This document shows, piece after piece, positions 24,401-36,700 of a stretch of DNA of 64,000 nucleotides. The stretch is taken from NCBI GenBank assembly GCA_016859345.1, contig CM029121.1, positions 8,831,911-8,895,910 of the forward strand, read 5' to 3'. This DNA is from Istiophorus platypterus (lineage: Eukaryota > Chordata > Actinopteri > Istiophoriformes > Istiophoridae). Positions within the stretch are counted from its first letter, which is position 1. The number at the start of each line of letters is the position of its first letter. The notes beneath the pieces are model-generated. The model had not been told where the DNA came from. It made no database searches and saw only the letters and a program-made list of their open reading frames with translations. Made by a program: the position numbers and the translations under genes.

Positions 24401-27400
24401 ACTTCACAAGAGGTATCTGGAAAAGAAACAGAACATTTGGATTTAATCAAAACTGCCATCAAATATCTTTAACTTGACCAGCCTAGAAATATCTCACCTG
24501 TGTCTCAGGCTCTGGTGATGATTTGAGAGGGGAAAGGACTACATCTTCTTTCTGCACTGGGCTGATGCTGGATGGTTCTGATTGCACAAATGACAAAAAT
24601 GTACTGCTGTTATATCTTGGAGGAAATAAATATGCGAGTGAGTAATTTCAAGGACTGATAGGTGACATGTACCAATACTGGAGGCCATTTCATCACTTTC
24701 TGATTTCTTGTCTTCTTCAGGAATTGCTTCAGCGTGCTCCGATTGCTGTAAGCGAGCCTCAGCTTCTGCATCTGAAGGGATATCATCTGGAATTGAAACG
24801 TAACAATATGAAATATTGTACTGTTATACAGCTTTATAACTTTTGACTATTTCCAAAATTTTATCGTGATGATTTCTTTTCAAAGCAAAAATGTTATTTT
24901 GCTCATATGGCAGAATTGATGGTCTTCTTATTATTTTTAATGGTTTGACAGCTTACCCTGATCCATCTCTGTACCGGGTTCCATGTCTGGGCTGTCTGCT
25001 TCTGCGTCAAGGTCCTCATCCTCACAGGGTTCTGGTGCAACAAAGAAATTGCAAGAAATTGGTCAAATGGGTGATGCACTGTCTTAATTCATTAATAGAC
25101 AACAAACTTTTCTGTAATTTCCTAAAAAGCTAACTTAAGTGAACTTTCTTTTTTTCTTAACTTCCAGAAACTCTGGCAAAATTTGGAAAAAAAAAAAAAA
25201 AAAAAAAGCAACAGAATTGAAAGATTAATGAAAACGTTATCAAAACAGGACAGAAATTGAAGGTTGAAAAGGCTTCAAAACTAAAATCCATTCTTCCTGT
25301 GGAAAGCTTTAGGAAATGTGTTGTGTAATTAAATAGTTTTGTATACAAATGAAATCCTACTGTATAAATCTGTTCATAAAAATGAACAAAGGGTGGGCAA
25401 AGAGTAGCATTAGTAAATTGATACATGCAGATATCCATTTCTAACTTAGCAAATGGATGACATTTGAACCAAGCAAAAGCACAATCAAAATGTTAATGAC
25501 ACTGGTTAAGAAAATGAGCTACAATCCCTTTTGTAAACCTAATTTGTCGGGAAAGACTATTTTTCTAACAAAAACTGTAAAAAGAAATGACCCACACAGT
25601 TAATTAATGCAATTTTGAAACAATATCACAATATTAACAATCGTTTGTGCTAAATGCACTAATTGGGCCATTGTTCATGTGGGCGCACAAGCACATGCTG
25701 AGAGAACATCCGATTCTAGCAGGCCTGAACACAAGGAGCTCTTTACTAAGCTTTTACCCCAGAACAGAAGCAAAGCCTTGAATATGAATATATGTTGAGG
25801 ACTCTCATTCCATTTATTTCAAGCTTTTAAACCACTGACCTCATTCTCTGAAATTTGTGCAAGTACAAGTACGATTCAGCGGTTAGTCCAAACACAACAG
25901 TAGTAGCAGATTCAAATTAAATACCTCACATATCACCCATCAGGGCAAGAAACACTGCAGTAATTAAGTGCTTTCAAGCCTTGATTGCTCATCTGTCTCT
26001 GGAATTCATTTCACTGCAGTACAGTATACTATGTAAGTAAAGAGAAAATACATGTTTTGGAAGTTGGACAGGGTAGCAAGAGAGGTGGGTTTGTGAGAGA
26101 TGAAATACAGGTGCTGATCCAATCCCTAGAGAGCAGAACTCTTGAGAGTGACAGCCTTAGAGCATGCATGCTTGTGAGTTTACTGGTCTTTGCATGTGTT
26201 TCCGCATGCTCCAGGAAAAGGCTAGCTCACAGAAAGATAGAGTATGATTCTAAGACGGGATGTCTTGATCCCTTTGAAGTCTGAGCTACCTCCAGACATG
26301 GACTCCAACCAGACTCTCACTGCCTCGTTTCGGGCGGATGTGTGGGCAGGTGCTACGTTCAAACCAGAAGATACAGAACAACGAGGGATAGATGGCAGGG
26401 AAATAACAGTAAAGTAATTAGACACATGGGGAAGAACAATGCAGAACACAAAAGAACAAAGCAGAATAAAATCAAAGGAATTGACAAAAGGGGTTATATG
26501 GAGCACCGGGACATGGTTGAGGAACTTTATGTTCACCCCAGTGGACCAACAGCATCTCTGAATGACAAATTAAAAGACTGAACACAAAATTAGACATTCC
26601 AGGAGGAAAAAAAGCAATGTGACAAAAACGTACAAAATCAGAGATGATTATAACACCAGGTGGGTTAGTCGGGGGAGGTGTCTCCTCCTGTCGCAGACAC
26701 AGGCATAAAAACAAAGCAGCAGCCACACTGATGAAATGAGATGCTGATCCTTAACATTGTAAGGCCCACAGCCTTTTCCAGGTGTTCAGCTCCTCTGGGT
26801 GGGTTACCTGTGGAGGAGGGTTGCGTGAGCTCAGAGGGTTGGGAGAGTTGAGAGGCCGAACCAAGATGGCCATCCTTCTCTTCCCCAGAGTCCAGGTGTG
26901 TTCTCACCAAACCTGGAATGGCCTGGGGATCCACAGGCTGCAGGAGCTGTTGGATCTGCAGGTTCCTGGCTAAATGAGGGTGTCAGCGGATGTTGCAGAG
27001 TTGAGTTTTTGGGTTGTGATGAAGTTGTGTGAACCATGATTCAGGAGGAAGATGAAGGCAGTTGTGCAGAGAGAGTGGAGAAGCACAGAAGAAGAAGAAA
27101 AGAGGAGGGAAAAGAGAAAAATGACAGAGAGGTAGAAAGAGAGTTAGAATACAGTGCCAATGGAAATTCAGAGGCAAGGAAGAGGGAGGCTGCATGCACT
27201 AGACTGCAAAAATAAATGCATAAATAAAACCATAATAGTGAGCTTCAAAGATATAAGTTTAAAGAAAGAAATCATATCTATTTGTTTAACCAAACCACAA
27301 ATGCAGCACCTAGGTGGAAAAAACAAAAATCTCTGGAATTTATCAGATTAGTATTTCAAAGCCATATACAAAAACAGAAGTATTAATCAGTAAGTAAATG

Positions 27401-27756
27401 TTGGACTCAGCAAAAAGAAACACACTTTCCTTTACAACACAACTGCAACCAACAAACCCAAAAAAACCCGTAAGGAAAGAAAAAGAAAGGAAAGCCATAC
27501 TCTTTTTCGTAGAAATCTTTGAAAATGAAACCCAAACCAGCCAAGATTAAACATCACAGTGAAAGTTACTGCAAACACATCCGCAGGCAGTTCTGCTGCT
27601 ACCTTTAAATGTACCAACATCCTCTTCATCTGTGAGATACTTCTCCAGCCAAAGGCCTGACTGGAGCTCTCTATCCCAGGGGCAGTAATCCCCCTCTGCC
27701 AGCAGAAGGAGACAGAGCCACCCCCGAGGGAAAAAAATACAAACATATATATATAC

Positions 27757-27787
<31 letters not shown>

Positions 27788-30700
27788 TATATATACACAC
27801 ATACAGACAAATACATACATATATACATACACACATATACATATACACATATGAATGTATGTGTGTGTGTGTGTGTGTGTGTACACACACACACACACAC
27901 ACACACACATTATATATATATATGTGTGTATATATATATATATACACACACATATATATACACATACACACAAAAACAAACAGAAGTACACACACAAACA
28001 CAGTTGATATGGGGGGAAGTAGTGAAGAGGAGGGGGTCGAAAAGGAGGAAAGAAGCAGAGGATGACGCAAACAACCTTTGAGACAGTGACACTACACATG
28101 AAAGATTCTGGTAAAAAGCAAAAGAAGTTCTAAAAAGGGAAAATGGAGACTGGGCAGGGGTGTTAACATACAGAAAAGGAAACAAACTACATTTCTAGTC
28201 TTCAGAGATCACACCAAGAATGAAAAATTAATTTACCATCGCTTGACTCCTCATCTTCATCCTCATCTTCCTCCTCGTCTTCCTCTTCATCTACTTCACC
28301 ATCTCTGTTGACTGCATCTCCCAGAGCCTCGCCCTCTCCCTCGTCACCGTGGTCGCCCCTCAGTTTGGCATGGAGCTCTACTGCTTCCTTCCAGGGAACA
28401 CCGCCAAGGTCTGATGGACTGGGAGGCTGCTGCTCTTTCTCAACCTCCAGCTCCAGCTCCAGCTCCAGCTCCACCTCCTCCTGATCCTGATCCTGATCCT
28501 GATCCTGATCCTGATCCTGATCCTCCTGCTCGTCCTCCTCCTCCATGTCTGACTCCGAGCTACTGTTGGAAAATACAATATTTCACAATGACACTAATTT
28601 TCCATTTTCTACAGCAAAGAACAGATTAGTATTTTCAATAGATTCTTCTGCAGTTCTTTACATAGGGTGTTAAGGAATAAATAGAATTATCCACTAGTAA
28701 TTATTTACATAACCCATTAATTGCTTTCAATAATTCCATCATTGCTTTCTTCACAAAAGTTGATCAACTTTTAAGTTTTCAATTAATTGCTGTGCCTGTC
28801 AACTGCAGGGAAATTACCCAGAGGCTAAACAACCATTTTCAAATTGCTTCTTTTGTCCAATAAATGCAAAGATATTCTATTCATACTGAGAAAGGCTTCA
28901 AATCCTCACATTTCACAGGCTGGGAACAGAGGGGTTGGAATTTTTAACTGATGTATGACCTAAATGATTCATTAATTATCAAAATTTGTAATAATTAAAA
29001 CTGTGTCTCTCTTTATTATGCTCCTACCTGGAGCCCAGATCAGCATCTGTGGCCTTGTCCAGCACACTGCTGAGGTTGTGTTCTGCCAGCGTCTCCTCAG
29101 GCACCTCCTCCAGCTCCTCCTCCCTCTGAAGGGACAGGCGGTAGTTTTCCAGCTCGATACGCTCCGGAGTTCCCCGCAGGCGCTTAGCCAGGCTTGGCTC
29201 CTGTAGTCCATTGACCTCTGGTGCTGAGACCCCGGGTGAAATGATGACATCAGTGCATGTTGGAAGTAAGAAGGCAGAGGAAAGAGAGTACAAAACACAA
29301 CTGAGAATCGAGCCGGTGCAACAGTCTAGAGGGGAGGGGCAGAGAGCATAACCCACTGCAGTTCAGGTTTCATGCAGGGCTGAGTGCAAGGGACTGAACC
29401 AAATCCACCAAATCCTCCATGAAAACTAATGTGATTACAGATACAAGATCTGACATATCTGTGTTAACATATCAGTCTAGGAGCATCAAAACCATCACAC
29501 ATCCAACAATAAATCTATTTCTTCACGAATTTGCAGTAAAATTACTTATTCCAATTTACTCCCTCTATTGCAAGCATTGGACAAACTGACAACAACACAG
29601 CAATTTGAGATCTACAACTGAATTTATTGTTGGTAAATTTTATTCCTACAGCAAATATTATCAACAAACACAAATAAGTTTAACACTAATGTATTTCTAT
29701 TATACTACAGTTTTAAGTACAAGGTTGGTGCCTTGCCTTTTTCCCATCCTGAGAAGCAAATCTTAAAACTGTCTCTTTTAAAATGTGTTTTTCAAATTAT
29801 GTGGGTATTGCTTAATATGATTGGAATGGATAAAAACAAGTGCTTTACACATTTCGTCTCTCCACTTATTTAAGCAAAGATATAGGTGCCCTCCAATTAA
29901 TCCAAATAATTGCTCTAAGCAATAACCCCAATGTAAATACAACTAAAAAAAGCATAGATGTGACAATGAATGTGTAGCATAGGAATGTGATCCGACAGCT
30001 ACAATTGTTCCTTTTTTTCCACTTAACAGGGTAACATGACTGAAAGACAGCTGTGAAGAAAACGACCCAATCAGTTTAAATTGTATACTTTACCTTTCCA
30101 TCAGAACAAGCCCAAACAATTAAAGGGCAAGAGTGTCCATGTCTGACAAACACAGTCTGCAGTTTTTGGCTTTCCAATATATTCATATGTATCCTCAGTA
30201 TTTTAAATAATGGTATACAATTATTATATCATGGGATTTACTAGAATATTATTAACAGTGATGAAAAAGTTACTATAATCTAATTGAATAATACAATCCC
30301 AAAATGATTTCTGAATTACTAGGTGATGGACTTCATGAATGCAATATGATGTAATTTTCCCCACCAGCACAAAAATGATATGTATTATTATTATCAGAAG
30401 ATAGTTTACTGGTTATTGCTATCCATATCCCCTAGCTTTTAGTGATTCTTTAATTTTTTTATCACCATACATTCATTTTACATATGTCAATATTGTCATT
30501 AGAGTATTTTGAGTAGCTATTTACTACACTTGCCACAGGGAGCAGCAGGCCCACATTTTACTAACTTATAATCCACTTATTAATTTTCCGTGAATCTTAC
30601 CGGCCCACCTATTTTGGCTCTTTATAGTCTATGATTATATCTAACTAGAAGATGCAAAGCAATAAATGCAACAAAGATGACCTATAATGAGCAAACACAA

Positions 30701-33700
30701 TTAGGTCTTAACAGAAATCTGTCAGGGGTGAGAGGTTGAGGGATGCAGGAGGACAGGGCAGCTGAGAAGGTGTAACAGAGGAGTGGAAATCAAAAGAGAA
30801 CCAATCACAGGCACTACTTCAAGCACTAGTGGAGCTCTCAGTTTTAAGCTGCTCTGATAGGAGGGGGAAAAGTAAAGCTCACAAAAGCACTGACACAGGC
30901 ACTTGATCACAGTATGGTGAGTTTCATTAAAAGGGATACAGTGTGTGCAAATCAGCTTACAACGAGAAAGAAACACATCACAAAGCAGGCTCTAAAAGAA
31001 ACAAATCACACAGGAGGAGGTAGAGGAAAAAGAGAGCAGTCACAGGCCACTAGATGTTACAATCAAGAGGGAATAAAGTTTGGCTCTTCATTAAAACACA
31101 GGCAGGCAAAAATCCTGTTTAGGTAAACGATTCATTTAGGATATATGAACGTATTGCTACATGCCAAATTTTAACTGATCATTTGAGTTAAGGATATATT
31201 GCTGCCTCATTTAACAATAAAATCAGAATGAGAAGCAGTACAATATTAATAGGGTTAATATCGCTGCCCAGAGAACTGAGCAGAAGGAACTCTGTCCAAC
31301 TCTTTTTAATTTCAAAGCCAAGAAAATTAAAGAAATAAATTTCAGATGCCCCATTCACTTTAAACTTATTATGCCAGAGCACTGCTGGACTGCCTCGGCC
31401 AATAAAATGGCTGCTAACACAGACAAAGAGAATGCTGCATCTTCAAGAAATAAATCAATCACTGAGATGAAGACTCACAAAATTTCCATGAACACTCTGC
31501 AGGCTCAGCGAGTCAGTACATCAGCTGAATCTATACAGTCCAACTGACATTAGTTGGCAAAGAGTAAAAGGACGTAAGGGAGGAGAGAGAAGAGGAGAGT
31601 CATGCTAGAGGAGGTTGAGCAGGACATTGATGGTGAAACAGCAGAAGAGGTAGATGCAGTATGTACACAGGAAGGGAGAATCTAGGGGGTTGTGTGCCAC
31701 CTGGTGGCAGGTCCAGGAGATCGTGCGGCGGAGGGTACGCAGAGCAACTCCCACGCCCATGGCCAGACGGCAGGGCGCAACTGCCACAGCAAGAGAGGAA
31801 AGTGGGGTACCTGAGGGCTGGAGTTCGGCCAAGGGGGCTGCCACTGCCATCGCCCTTCCGGGGGCATCTACGGTTGCCGTAGGAGTTTGGGGTGCCTGGT
31901 TCTCCTGCAAAGCCAGAGAGAGATAAACTCAAGGCCAGAAAAGCATCCACAAATTTTCTTATCTAGCTACAGAAGAAAGGATAAAAATCAATATGCTACT
32001 CTGCTTCCAACATATTAGCCCATGTTCCCCTACATAACTAAGCACTGCATTTTGAAGCTAAACTAAACAATTATTTTCTTCATTAACTGCCAAACAATCA
32101 TGATTTTCCATCAGAATGTAATCAATTAAAAACAAAAACAGGCACCTTAGCCGTGACTGGAGCAGGGGAAGGAGCGGGCCTCTTTCTCTGAGCATAGCCA
32201 GACAGACGGTAACAGTAATGGGGCTTGCAATAAAATTTCCCTGCAGGATAAAGAAGACAGAGAAAATAAGTATACGTACTAAATAAATAAATATCCATAC
32301 ACAGTGCCTATACAGCAAATTACACCTCACAGATTTCATAAGTCTTATCTGTTCTGCAGACGAAGACTATGCTTGTTTTCAAGACTAAAATAACTAAAAA
32401 AAAAAAACAAAACCTCTTTTTTTCTCATCTCAGACCATTAGTGGGTTTCAGTCCCATGACTAATTCTGAAAAGAACAGCTTTTGACGAAAAAAAAAAAAA
32501 CAAAAAACAAAAAACAGCTCACTGAACAATCTGTTGCCTGTCCTTGAGCACAATACCACCTCCCAGAGAGGGAAACATGGAATCATGGGACTCAGCTCTG
32601 GGCTCCCTGTAATATTTCTTTAGAAGTGAGTTTTAAACATCTAAAGCTGTTAAGTGTTGAAAATTCATTTGGTTCTAATATCGCTCAAGTTTTTCTAATG
32701 GCAGGATTTTTTTTTGAGAAGCCTGGGGAAATTTTGTGTGGTTTATTTATCGCTTTCAGTCCGTTCATACCAGTGTTCTTTGGGCCAGGTTCATGGGTGG
32801 AGGGGAAGCTTTTGGTACACATCGTCTGTCTGACACGGTGTCTGTTTTGATACTACCACTCAGGGGAGCCCAAGTTTCACATCTTCAAATTTTGCTGAGA
32901 GAGGGATATAATTGTATGGACTGATATGATTCTCTCTAGCTAGCATTTGCTCTGTCTTCAAACTGTTTTGGTCAGTGTTGTCACCATTAATCCAAAGCTA
33001 AGTTGTACTTATTTTTCTGTATTTAATGTTTAAAAACTCTAGGAAAGATGGCATACATATGGAAAAATCTAGAGTTATCCTCTTACCATCCTCCACATCA
33101 AAGGCATAGGAGGATAATCGTAGTGTGGTGCCACAGTAGTCACACTTGAAGCAGCTGCGATGGAAGAACTTTCCCTCAGCACTCAGCCTCTCCATCACGT
33201 ACACACGCTTTCGACAGAAGAAGCAAACGTCGCTACCTCCAATGTTGACAGGGAACTCTTTTCTGAGAGACCCCTGTGGAATATAGAGCATTTCAATCAG
33301 TCTTGAGAGGAAACAGGGAAAAATATGGCAAAGGAGAGGAGACGCTAAAGTACATCAAAGATTTGGAAAAGAAAATGACACCACAAGCTCACCAGGCCAC
33401 TGTCAGTATATGCGTGGTATTGAATTATTTAGAATCTAACAACCACATCACAGCAAGTTAAAGGTTAAATATAATTAAGAACAAGGATGTACAGTAAAAG
33501 AAAAACAAACAAACAAACAAACAAACAAAAAAAAAAATCTCTTTTTCATCACTGTACAAATCATCTATAAACACAAGGGTTTCCCGACTTCTCGCACACA
33601 CTCTATAGGTAAAGGGAGATGGATCACGGTTCGACTGTGACAGAAAACTAACACATCAATGTATCAACCACGTGTCATTATACAAAACAACACTCTCTGG

Positions 33701-36700
33701 CAAGTGAGGCTGTGTTTTGTGCAGCCACATGCACACGCCTTCTACCCACGGAACAGTGTGCTTACCAAATCCCTCTTTTCAGGTAGGGGCTTGGGGGGGA
33801 CTTCCTGAGACTGAAGCTGATTGGCTATTTGCTCAGCCAATGAGCTAATTCCCCCTGTGTACATCCTTACATAGCGCTATTAACATCATTTGGAGGAAAA
33901 GAAAAAAAAAAAAGACAGATGGGATAAACATTAGAAAATGATGGATGAAAAAAAAAAGAACAGGAAAAACAGATGGATGAAGAGTGCATGACAAGATCAC
34001 TCAGCATAGCAACAAGTGTTCAAACACAGATGGCGTGTAAAAAACAATAGAGTCTTACAGGTCATTTAGACAGGATGTGTGAACAAGGGTTTAGATGTGC
34101 TGCTGGCCCCACCTGACTAGTTGCTAACTAAACATATTGTAGCTCATGAAAAAAAAAAAAAAAAAAAAAATCTCCAAAGGTGATAAAGTATCTTCTGCCC
34201 TCAGTCAAAAAGAAGTTCTTCCATCAAGATCCATGGTGCATTGACTTGCAAACAAAAAGCAATGATGGATTTCGGACATCAGAAAATATTATTTTAAGTC
34301 TATATCAGTATTTTGAAAGACAACTGGACCTGTGTGGACCTGTGCCCCTTTAATATAAACTGTCCATCAAGACTACTAAACATGCTTACACGTATATGTT
34401 AAGCAGTCGTGCGTTTTTCATTCACATGCACAAACACAGAGGCCCTCACACTGCTCTGCTGTACTGAACAATAATTCTGAACAAAACAAAATACTGGGAA
34501 GCACCGTTCTAAATGGTTTGTTATTATCCAAATTCAGAGAGCAGACATGAAACCACTTTTGGTTTAAAATCTGAATTATCCCATACAGGATTAAGCTTCA
34601 GTCTGTTAAAACTCCAAACTAAGCTTCTTGGTCCCAAATAGGAGAAGAATTGAGGTCACATGTAGTATGAGCACACCTAAGCCATGGAATCTCCTACTGT
34701 GGATGGGATTGAGCACACTTTGCTGTGTTACAGTCCCACTGCACTGCTGAGTTGTTACTCTGCCACAGCTGGATCTGTGCTTGTCAAAAGGGGAGTCACA
34801 CTATATGAGATTTTTGCTGCCAAACCGCTCTTCAAATCCAAAACAACTAGATGGGACGCCCTTGGTAGAATAACTGTCAGGATTATAAGTGGGTTCAAGC
34901 ACTCCCCAGCTATGGATATTGTGATATCAGACAGAGTCACAATCAAAGGAACTTATTACTCACCCACACATTCACCACAATAAAGAAAGTAACAAACAAC
35001 AGGGAGCAACTTAGTTTCTTATGATTTCACAACAAGCAGCCAGCTTTTTGAGCAGGTCTCAGGTGAGCTTAAGCTGTGTTTAGCAACTTTTTACAAATAG
35101 GTGAGACGATGCATCTTCCCGAAGGGCAGGTGTAGCATGTTAGCATTACCCAACCGCATTCCTTCCAGGCATGAGGTGACTACCTGTCTCAAGGTGTCAG
35201 AGGAGGAGGGGGGAGAATCAGGGGGACTCTGGGCTTGGGCCAGGTACCATTGTTCCATAAAAAAACGTGAGGGTTTTTTCTTGGGCTCCACAAAAGAGGG
35301 GGAGAGGAGAGTAGTTAGAATAGCAGTCAAGTTAAATTAAAAAGGTGAAAGAGAAAATTTTCAGTTAACAATCAAAGGAACCTAATATATTACATCCACT
35401 AGTAGATAATAGTAGGTGTTTTTGTCCATTTCTTTTTCTAATACATTTTTACACCGTGTTTTCTCTTTTATACCATTTTATAAAATAAAATTGAAAACTA
35501 AAACGTTTTGTTAGGAGAGTAGCCTGTTGGTCACCTTCATTCCCTCTGGAGTTCTAATCTATGCTTACACTTTAGCATGGATCATTTAGTATGCTAACAC
35601 TGCTTTTTTTTGGGCAATGTCACCTCCATTTTATTTTTTTAAACAATATTTATATATCTACATTTGTAAAAATGTCAAATAAAGAGGCTTGAACTGAACT
35701 CATCCCGTTAAAATAACTCCTGTTTTCTGATAGCTGTACAGTAATTCCTTCTAGTGCTCTCTGCGAACAAGTTAGCAGACACTGCTGAGTACCAGAATAG
35801 AACCACCACTGCTATTTCTCATTTGTATTCTATGTAACCTCTACATCGCATCTGTGCAAACTGAAAATAAATTCTGCAGAACTCAGCAGAGTATTTGTGT
35901 ATTCAACTATGACTAGTCGTTACGCAAGTCTATCTCATGTTCTTTATACATGTTATCATAAATAGCTTTGTGTTTGTGTTGTATTGATGATCTTTCATTA
36001 CTAATAAACTGTTTATATCTAAATAAGTTTCAGGGAAGAAACATAAGTAGCCACGCTACTGAAGTATCTCATTATGCATTTAACACATAAAAAGAAAGGG
36101 TTGAAAGGTTTTTGTTTCAAATTGTATCCGACACCTTCACAAAACTTACATAAATGCTACTAGTTCCATGCTGCCCACCCACAATCACTAGTTTAACTGA
36201 ATAATAATAATAATAATAACAGTGCAAAACAGCCCTCTGGGGATATATGGATGATTTTGGTGTCTACTCCTAAAAAGGTAAAGTTGACCAACAGAGCAAG
36301 TCTCCCAAAAAACATGTTTTCCTTTCTCAATATGTATAAATTTTATACAGAGAATCGTTTATATGTTTAATAGGGAATGTTCACCTTTGGTCCGAATGGC
36401 TTGCACTCAAACTGAGAGACAAGTTGCTCAGCCCTCTCCTGAATACTAAGCACATATAAGGGCATTTGGTCATCAGAATGCAGAGGCCCTGCTGACTCCT
36501 GCAGAGAAATAGATGATTCAATCACCAAAGGGATTTACTAGGAGGAAAATGTAGTTATTCTCCATCTTTTTAGTGTTTTTCAAAAACAATCTCCCTTCCA
36601 GACCATTGATAATTTGTTAGCCATTGTTTTCATAGTTCCACCTGACAGTCTTAAATTTTTGTAGCACTCTAAGCCTGGGTCAGTAAATTATGAAAGCAAT

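Noticed and set aside
22414..24477. Several long plus-strand frames opposite the large mical3 exon
   Set aside because: Antisense shadows of exon 35, whose minus-strand reading is clearly conserved MICAL3.
27432..28185. Long frames full of Cys/Val/Tyr/Ile or Thr/His repeats
   Set aside because: Translations of the TA/CA/GT microsatellite; only 27603-27695 is exon.
34684..34983. 99-codon plus-strand frame
   Set aside because: No family similarity, no splice context, and opposite strand to the surrounding gene.
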